Assembly (NCBI GenBank): GCA_016212925.1
Contig: JACRDF010000006.1
Span: forward strand, 1-64,000
Source of the DNA: Desulfomonile tiedjei
Lineage (GTDB): Bacteria > Desulfobacterota > Desulfomonilia > Desulfomonilales > Desulfomonilaceae
Length of the DNA: 64,000 nt
Direction: 5' to 3'
Shown here one piece after another: positions 59,468 to 64,000 of the stretch. Each line of letters starts with the position of its first letter. Positions within the stretch are counted from its first letter, which is position 1. Position numbers and translations under genes: made by a program. Below the pieces are notes generated by a model. The model ran no database searches. It saw only the letters and a program-made list of their open reading frames with translations, and had not been told where the DNA came from.

Positions 59468-61673
59468 CGCACGTCTCGACAAGGGGATACCTGCTCAGCC
59501 GTACGCGGAACATGTCTGTCACGTAATGGAATTGGCAGTTCAAAATGCCCGCCAAGCAGCAAGGTATTGGCATGGTGACAAAGACAGATTTGTTGAGGCC
59601 GTCCGTCTGGCTGGGGAGTTTCATGACTTGGGAAAGCTGGAAGCAGCGAACCAGGCAGTACTGATGTCAGAATCTCAGCGAGAAGCTTTGCCCGTAAATC
59701 ACGTGGACGCAGGAGTTGCGCACCTCTTTGATGCTGGCATCAACAATCTGCTGGCGGCTTCTCTTGTTTACGCTCATCACATTGGTCTCCCCGATTTTCA
59801 AGATCAGAGCTTGAACGGACCTGGCAGGGTACTCAGAGATGTAAAACCAGGCAAGTTAGGCCGAGCCACAAAGTCAATTACCGACCAAAGGCTTGATGAC
59901 TACCTGGAATTGCATGGGACGGCTGTTGATGCACTAATTCAGCGACGGGACACGCCATCGCGTGTGGCTCCATCGCCCTTGCCCCCGTTGATATTTCGGA
60001 TTGCGCTCTCGTGTCTGGTGGACGCAGATCATTCAGATACAGCGGGGCATTATGGAAAAGTCTTGGAACGGGTAGTTCCCCCGCTTCAGCCTGAGCTTCG
60101 CCTTGCTCTACTGGATCAGTATGTCGCGCACCTCGAAAAAGCGCAAAAAGACGAACGGAACACACTTCGCGGCGAAGTATACAGGGTCTGCCGTGATGCA
60201 GACCCCCATCCACGAATGTTTGCCTGTGACAGTCCGGTGGGCACGGGCAAGACGACGGCTGTTATGGCTCACCTTCTTCAGGCTGCCAGAGCCAAAGGGC
60301 TTCGCCGGATTTTCGTGGTTTTACCTTTCACCAACATTATTGATCAGTCGGTGGAGGTATACCGAAAGGCCCTAGTGTCCAAGGGTGAGCGTCCTGAAGA
60401 TGTCGTAGCTGCGCATCACCACAAGGCAGAATTTGAAGATTTAGAGTCGCGGCATCTTTCCTTTCTTTGGAAGGCGCCCATCGTAATTACCACTGCCGTC
60501 CAGTTTTTTGAAACCCTGGCATCCAATCGTCCTGCCAGTCTGCGCAAAGTTCACCAACTCCCAGGTTCGGCCATTTTCATCGATGAAGCCCACGCAGCAC
60601 TTCCCGCGCATTTATGGCCACAAGCCTGGAGGTGGTTGCGTGAACTGGAATCGCAATGGGGCTGTCATTTTGTTCTGGGCTCCGGCTCGCTTAACCGGTT
60701 TTGGAAACTAGAGGAGTTTTCGGAAGAACGCGTGGACCTGCCCGAACTCGTTCATCCTCATGTGAAGGCTAAAGTTAAGACGTATGAAGAACGTCGCGTA
60801 ACGTATCTGCCCAGATCCGGTTCGCTGAGTGAGGAGGATTTGCTGGACTGGTTGCCGGACATACATGGGCCTCGTCTCTTGATCGTCAACACGGTCCAAT
60901 CGGCCGCAGTGATTGCCGCAAGTATTGAGGAACGCTCCGGGCGGGAGTCTGTGGAGCATTTGTCAACGTCGCTGTGTCCGCGGGACCGAAAAGCCTCTCT
61001 TGCCCGTGTCAGGAGACGGCTCGATGATCAATCGGACACAGATTGGACTCTTGTAGCTACCTCTTGCGTGGAGGCAGGTGTCAATCTGTCATTTCGCAAT
61101 GGATTGAGAGAACGGTGCAGCCTCAACAGCCTGATTCAAATGGGCGGGCGCGTCAGTCGGGAAGGCGAATTCCTTGATTCGGCAGTATGGGACTTCAAGC
61201 TGCAACATGGCAGGCTTCTCAAGGATCATCCGGCCTTTAAAGATTCCGCTCGAATCCTGGGGGAATTGTTCAGGGAAGGAAATGTGTGCGCAGAAGCTTC
61301 GACGGAGGCTATGCGGAGGGAGATCCGGCAGGGGGGATTGAGGGACGTTTCCAATGTCATCCTGAAGGCCGAGAGAAATCTACAGTTCCCAATTGTGGCT
61401 GAGAAGTTCACCGTGATTGATTCCGACACGGTAACCGTCATTGTGGACTTGGATCTGATTGAAAGCTTGAAAAGTCATGAAAAGGTTGATCCGGACATGA
61501 TTCAGCGCTCCAGCGTCCAGATCTGGCGCTACAGAGAACACGATTATAACTTGGAATCAGTTCCCGGATTTCGAGGTCTGTACCGTTGGACATTGGGCTA
61601 TGACGATTTCCTCGGGTACATGGCCGGGGTGCTTCCGATTCTGCGCCACCAACAGCATGGAACAGTCATTTAA
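59448..61673 (+). CDS. cas3: Cas3 nuclease-helicase
   Basis: 741 residues. HD nuclease domain with H22, H59-D60 (EFHDLGK), H85 (NHVDAG) and H110-H111 (YAHHIG). SF2 helicase with Walker A DSPVGTGKT at 261-269, DEAH at 379-382, and motif VI-like QMGGRVSREGE. All metal and ATP residues are present, so it should be active. It unwinds and degrades DNA bound by Cascade. Overlaps cas7 by 20 bases. In ordinary type I-C loci cas3 is the first gene; here it follows cas7, which is unusual. Confidence 0.92.
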   Translation: MEPLAHSARLDKGIPAQPYAEHVCHVMELAVQNARQAARYWHGDKDRFVEAVRLAGEFHDLGKLEAANQAVLMSESQREALPVNHVDAGVAHLFDAGINNLLAASLVYAHHIGLPDFQDQSLNGPGRVLRDVKPGKLGRATKSITDQRLDDYLELHGTAVDALIQRRDTPSRVAPSPLPPLIFRIALSCLVDADHSDTAGHYGKVLERVVPPLQPELRLALLDQYVAHLEKAQKDERNTLRGEVYRVCRDADPHPRMFACDSPVGTGKTTAVMAHLLQAARAKGLRRIFVVLPFTNIIDQSVEVYRKALVSKGERPEDVVAAHHHKAEFEDLESRHLSFLWKAPIVITTAVQFFETLASNRPASLRKVHQLPGSAIFIDEAHAALPAHLWPQAWRWLRELESQWGCHFVLGSGSLNRFWKLEEFSEERVDLPELVHPHVKAKVKTYEERRVTYLPRSGSLSEEDLLDWLPDIHGPRLLIVNTVQSAAVIAASIEERSGRESVEHLSTSLCPRDRKASLARVRRRLDDQSDTDWTLVATSCVEAGVNLSFRNGLRERCSLNSLIQMGGRVSREGEFLDSAVWDFKLQHGRLLKDHPAFKDSARILGELFREGNVCAEASTEAMRREIRQGGLRDVSNVILKAERNLQFPIVAEKFTVIDSDTVTVIVDLDLIESLKSHEKVDPDMIQRSSVQIWRYREHDYNLESVPGFRGLYRWTLGYDDFLGYMAGVLPILRHQQHGTVI

Positions 61674-61703
61674 GCGACTACTCCGTCGCCGGGGCAGAAA
61701 ACC

Positions 61704-62414
61704 ATGTTTACCGAAGACGATCTACTACCTTTGTCGGCGCTTCAGCATTTTCTTTTCTGCCCGAGGCGGGCGGCGTTGGTCCTTGTTGAAGGGATTTGGG
61801 ATGAAAACCGTGCCACCGCTGAGGGGGCTTTGGCGCACGAGCGGGTGCATGAGGCCGAACCCGAATCGCGAGGTGACGTGCGTATCGCTCGGGGGCTTCG
61901 AATCCGGTCACTCCGGCTTGGTCTGACGGGCCAGACCGACGTGGTTGAATTCCACAAGCTGCCGGATCACGGCCCTCCAAGCGATAAAGAGGCCGGACTT
62001 TCCACAGGAATTGAACTGGACGGGATCGAAGGCTTTTGGAGGCCCTATCCGATCGAATACAAATCCGGAAGGCTCCGGCATGAAAGGGGCTATGAGGTTC
62101 AGCTTTGTGCGCAGGCGCTCTGTCTGGAGGAGATGCTGAACGTGAGGATTAATGAGGGTGCTCTTTTCTACGGAAAGACCAAACGACGGCTGGAAATCTC
62201 CTTTGACGAGAAACTGCGCACGGAGACAGAGGTCGCCGCGCAAGACCTGCATCGGTTGGTGGACTCCAGGAGCACGCCGAAGGCAAAATATCAGAAGAAA
62301 TGCCGAGAGTGCTCCTTGTTGGCCGTTTGTATGCCCAAGGTCACCGGGGTCCAAAGAAATGTCGCGGCTTACCTGCAAAAAGCGTTGAATCCAACAGATT
62401 GGGAACACCAATGA
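61704..62414 (+). CDS. cas4: Cas4, RecB-like adaptation nuclease
   Basis: 236 residues. Iron-sulfur cysteines C19 (FLFCPRR), C200, C203 and C209 (KKCRECSLLAVCMP). Nuclease residues D79 (GQTDVVEF) and E118-x-K120 (IEYKSG). It trims pre-spacers and selects PAM-proximal ends with Cas1-Cas2. It resembles ordinary I-C Cas4. Its stop overlaps the cas1 ATG (ATGA). Confidence 0.92.
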   Translation: MFTEDDLLPLSALQHFLFCPRRAALVLVEGIWDENRATAEGALAHERVHEAEPESRGDVRIARGLRIRSLRLGLTGQTDVVEFHKLPDHGPPSDKEAGLSTGIELDGIEGFWRPYPIEYKSGRLRHERGYEVQLCAQALCLEEMLNVRINEGALFYGKTKRRLEISFDEKLRTETEVAAQDLHRLVDSRSTPKAKYQKKCRECSLLAVCMPKVTGVQRNVAAYLQKALNPTDWEHQ

Positions 62415-63442
62415 AGCGACTGCTCAACACCCTTTACGTCACTACTCAGGGGGCCTATCTCTCCAAAGAAGGCGAGACCGTCCTCGTACAGGTGGAAGGC
62501 CAGACCAAGCTTCAATTGCCCATCCACACGCTCAGCGGAATAGTGTGCTTCGGCCGTGTCGTTTGCAGCCCGCCTCTGATGCATTTATGCGCGGCACGGA
62601 GCGTTGCAATCTCTTTCCTGAGTGAGTATGGGCGGTTCTGGGCAAGGGTCCAAGGCCCGGTTTCTGGAAATGTGTTGCTTCGCCGTGAGCAGTACCGCCG
62701 AGCGGACGACGACAAAATGTCGGCCGAGATCGCTAGAACGGTTGTCCTCGCGAAAGTGGCAAACTCCAGGACGGTTCTTCTTCGAGCTGTGCGGGACCAT
62801 CCCGAAACGACCGACACGGGGTCGTTAGACAATACCGCGCGTGAGCTTGCGCGCATAGCTGAGGGCCTGAGCAAGCCGGCCGGGCTTGATACCGTGCGAG
62901 GGCTGGAAGGAGACGCGGCCCGGAAGTACTTTGAGGTCTTCGATCATCTTATCGTTGCCCAGAAGGAGGATTTCTTCTTTCGGGAACGGAGCCGACGGCC
63001 ACCGCTGGACAACATGAACGCTCTTCTCTCGTTCCTGTACACGCTCTTGACTCATGACGTGGCGTCCAGCCTGGAGGCGGTGGGATTGGACTCGGCTGTG
63101 GGCTATTTGCATCGGGATAGACCTGGGCGACCGGGTCTGGCCCTGGATCTCATGGAAGAGTTCCGACCCTTCTTTGCGGATCGGCTCGCACTGTCACTGG
63201 TTAACCGCCAACAGGTTAAAGGGAAGGGATTCAAGAAGACCGAGACAGGAGCGGTCATGATGGATGACGAGACGCGTAAGACAGTGCTTGTGGCCTATCA
63301 GAAGCGCAAACAGGAAGACCTGAGGCACCCCTTTCTAGAGGAGCAAATAGCAGTGGGCCTTTTGCCGCACGCACAGGCAATGCTTTTTGCCCGTTACCTT
63401 CGGGGAGACATCGACGGATACCCGCCGTTCTTTTGGAGGTGA
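62411..63442 (+). CDS. cas1: Cas1 integrase
   Basis: 343 residues. Metal ligands E166 (GLEGDAARKYF), H234 (GYLHRDRPGRP) and the acidic DLMEEF group at 246-251. The start is the ATG that overlaps the cas4 stop; a frame 37 codons longer lies inside cas4 and is rejected. The I-C type is recognisable by RRPPLDNMNALLSFLY and LHRDRPGRPGLALDL. Confidence 0.95.
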   Translation: MKRLLNTLYVTTQGAYLSKEGETVLVQVEGQTKLQLPIHTLSGIVCFGRVVCSPPLMHLCAARSVAISFLSEYGRFWARVQGPVSGNVLLRREQYRRADDDKMSAEIARTVVLAKVANSRTVLLRAVRDHPETTDTGSLDNTARELARIAEGLSKPAGLDTVRGLEGDAARKYFEVFDHLIVAQKEDFFFRERSRRPPLDNMNALLSFLYTLLTHDVASSLEAVGLDSAVGYLHRDRPGRPGLALDLMEEFRPFFADRLALSLVNRQQVKGKGFKKTETGAVMMDDETRKTVLVAYQKRKQEDLRHPFLEEQIAVGLLPHAQAMLFARYLRGDIDGYPPFFWR

Positions 63443-63449
63443 TCGGATC

Positions 63450-63740
63450 ATGTTGATTTTAGTCACATACGACGTAAGCACCGAGACCCCGGAAGGCAAA
63501 AAGAGACTGCGTCGCGTCGCCAAGATCTGTACGAACCTTGGACAACGGGTCCAAAAGTCGGTCTTCGAGTGTCTCTTGGAGCCCGCCCAGTGGGCGGTTT
63601 TGCGACAGCGCTTGATCGACGCAGTTGACCAGGAGACAGACAGCTTGCGGTTTTACTTTCTCGGAAAAAACTGGAAGCTGCGGGTGGAACATGTGGGCGC
63701 AAAGGAGTCGTACGATCCGCAGGGATCACTAATCGTCTGA
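63450..63740 (+). CDS. cas2: Cas2
   Basis: 96 residues: MLILVTYDVSTETPEGKKRL, CTNLGQRVQKSVFECLLEPA and DSLRFYFLGKNW, a standard I-C Cas2 with the ferredoxin fold. It forms the integrase scaffold with Cas1. GGAGGTGAT precedes the ATG by about 7 bases. It is followed directly by the leader. Confidence 0.95.
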   Translation: MLILVTYDVSTETPEGKKRLRRVAKICTNLGQRVQKSVFECLLEPAQWAVLRQRLIDAVDQETDSLRFYFLGKNWKLRVEHVGAKESYDPQGSLIV

Positions 63741-63929
63741 TCGGTCTATTTGCGAACCCCAAACTCCCAGGAAATTCCAGGGAGGTTCGCAGTTGTTGTA
63801 ACGTCCTGGAATAATGATGGTTATCTGCCGATGGGAGGCCGGCTTAACCCATGACTAAGCGTGAGGGAACCATGGTTCGCAAAAATGTGCCTTGTAGGGA
63901 CCGCTGAATCAAGGTTTCTCCCTCTCGCT
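63741..63929 (+). promoter_or_regulatory. CRISPR leader region with a hairpin
   Basis: 189 bases between cas2 and the first repeat. A hairpin at 63751-63791 (TGCGAAC / GTTCGCA outer stem, CTCCC / GGGAG inner stem) may stop the cas transcript. The rest should carry the array promoter and integration signals; I cannot pick clear promoter boxes. A second GGTTCGCA occurs at 63873-63880. Confidence 0.55.
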
Positions 63930-64000
63930 ATCGCCCCTCGCGCAGGGGCGTGGATTGAAACGCGGGTCGCCGATAGCGTTGACAACAAGGTGTGCTCATC
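63930..64000 (+). CRISPR. Start of a CRISPR array, type I-C repeat
   Basis: The first repeat at 63930-63961 is 32 bases and ends GGGGCGTGGATTGAAAC, the type I-C repeat family. CGCCCCT (63932-63938) and AGGGGCG (63944-63950) form a 7-bp stem with a 5-base loop. The first spacer starts at 63962. The last three bases of the window (ATC) equal the first three of the repeat, so the first spacer is probably 36 bases (63962-63997) and the second repeat begins at 63998. The rest of the array lies outside the window. Confidence 0.88.

Noticed and set aside
62300-62410. 37-codon extension of Cas1
   Set aside because: Lies inside cas4; the ATGA overlap start matches the family N-terminus.
1-64000. tRNA and rRNA genes
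   Set aside because: I looked for T-loop signatures (GGTTCGAATCC and variants) with a matching acceptor stem and for rRNA conserved blocks and found none; a tRNAscan run could still reveal a divergent tRNA.
1-64000. In-frame TGA selenocysteine codons, suggested by the presence of selA
   Set aside because: No known selenoprotein family appeared as a split reading frame. A SECIS search of the whole genome would settle it.

Overview
The window is a bacterial chromosome segment that most resembles an anaerobic member of the Desulfobacterota (Desulfomonile/Syntrophobacter-like). That placement is an inference from gene content: a four-subunit 2-oxoacid:ferredoxin oxidoreductase, acetate kinase beside a phosphotransacetylase-like fusion, a 4-hydroxybutyryl-CoA dehydratase-type flavoenzyme with LivK-type binding proteins, a NapH-like membrane polyferredoxin, SelA, and a PxxKW-type cysteine-rich protein. 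I found no rRNA or tRNA genes.

Layout. 1-5.5 kb is accessory and repeat-rich: an Mrr-like endonuclease, a lone receiver protein, a small zinc-ribbon-like protein, a HEPN-domain protein, and a REP-associated (Y1) transposase with its palindromes. 5.5-10.1 kb holds two LivK-type periplasmic binding proteins flanking the dehydratase. 10.3-12.8 kb has two paralogous proteins with N-terminal helix-turn-helix-like repeats and a PilZ-like C-terminus, a PAS protein between them, and a candidate small RNA with an anti-Shine-Dalgarno loop. 12.9-15.9 kb is xerC-hslV-hslU. 16.4-25 kb has two small cysteine-containing proteins, the 933-residue kinase-like/phosphotransacylase fusion, divergent ackA, and porG-porD-porA-porB. 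25.1-29.5 kb has a solitary beta-class DNA methyltransferase, about 1 kb of repeat-bearing non-coding DNA, rpsU and the polyferredoxin. 29.8-37.5 kb holds gmk, an HtrA-like protease, a polyamine operon (pdaD-speE-speB), a membrane-anchored unknown, an aminotransferase and rsmE. 37.8-41.7 kb has a TPR protein with an unusual N-terminal domain and a Ser/Thr kinase with a large helical N-terminus. 41.9-44.5 kb is a restriction-modification cassette (m5C methyltransferase, NotI-family endonuclease, Vsr). 44.7-55.5 kb is mostly housekeeping: ABC-F ATPase, ttcA, ribE-ribBA-ribH-nusB, mtaB, selA.

55.6-64 kb is a CRISPR-Cas locus with type I-C repeat and adaptation genes but a divergent interference module in the order cas5-cas8-cas7-cas3-cas4-cas1-cas2. 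The first repeat lies just before the window end. A 47-codon ORF upstream of cas5 looks like the N-terminal stub of a Cas3 HD domain, so an older cas3 may have been lost from the usual I-C position while the working cas3 sits between cas7 and cas4. There is no cas6; Cas5 is expected to process crRNA.

At least five families of short palindromic intergenic repeats are scattered through the window. The most distinctive points are the rearranged CRISPR locus with its cas3 stub, the kinase-like/Pta fusion, the candidate anti-SD small RNA, and the NotI-type restriction cassette.
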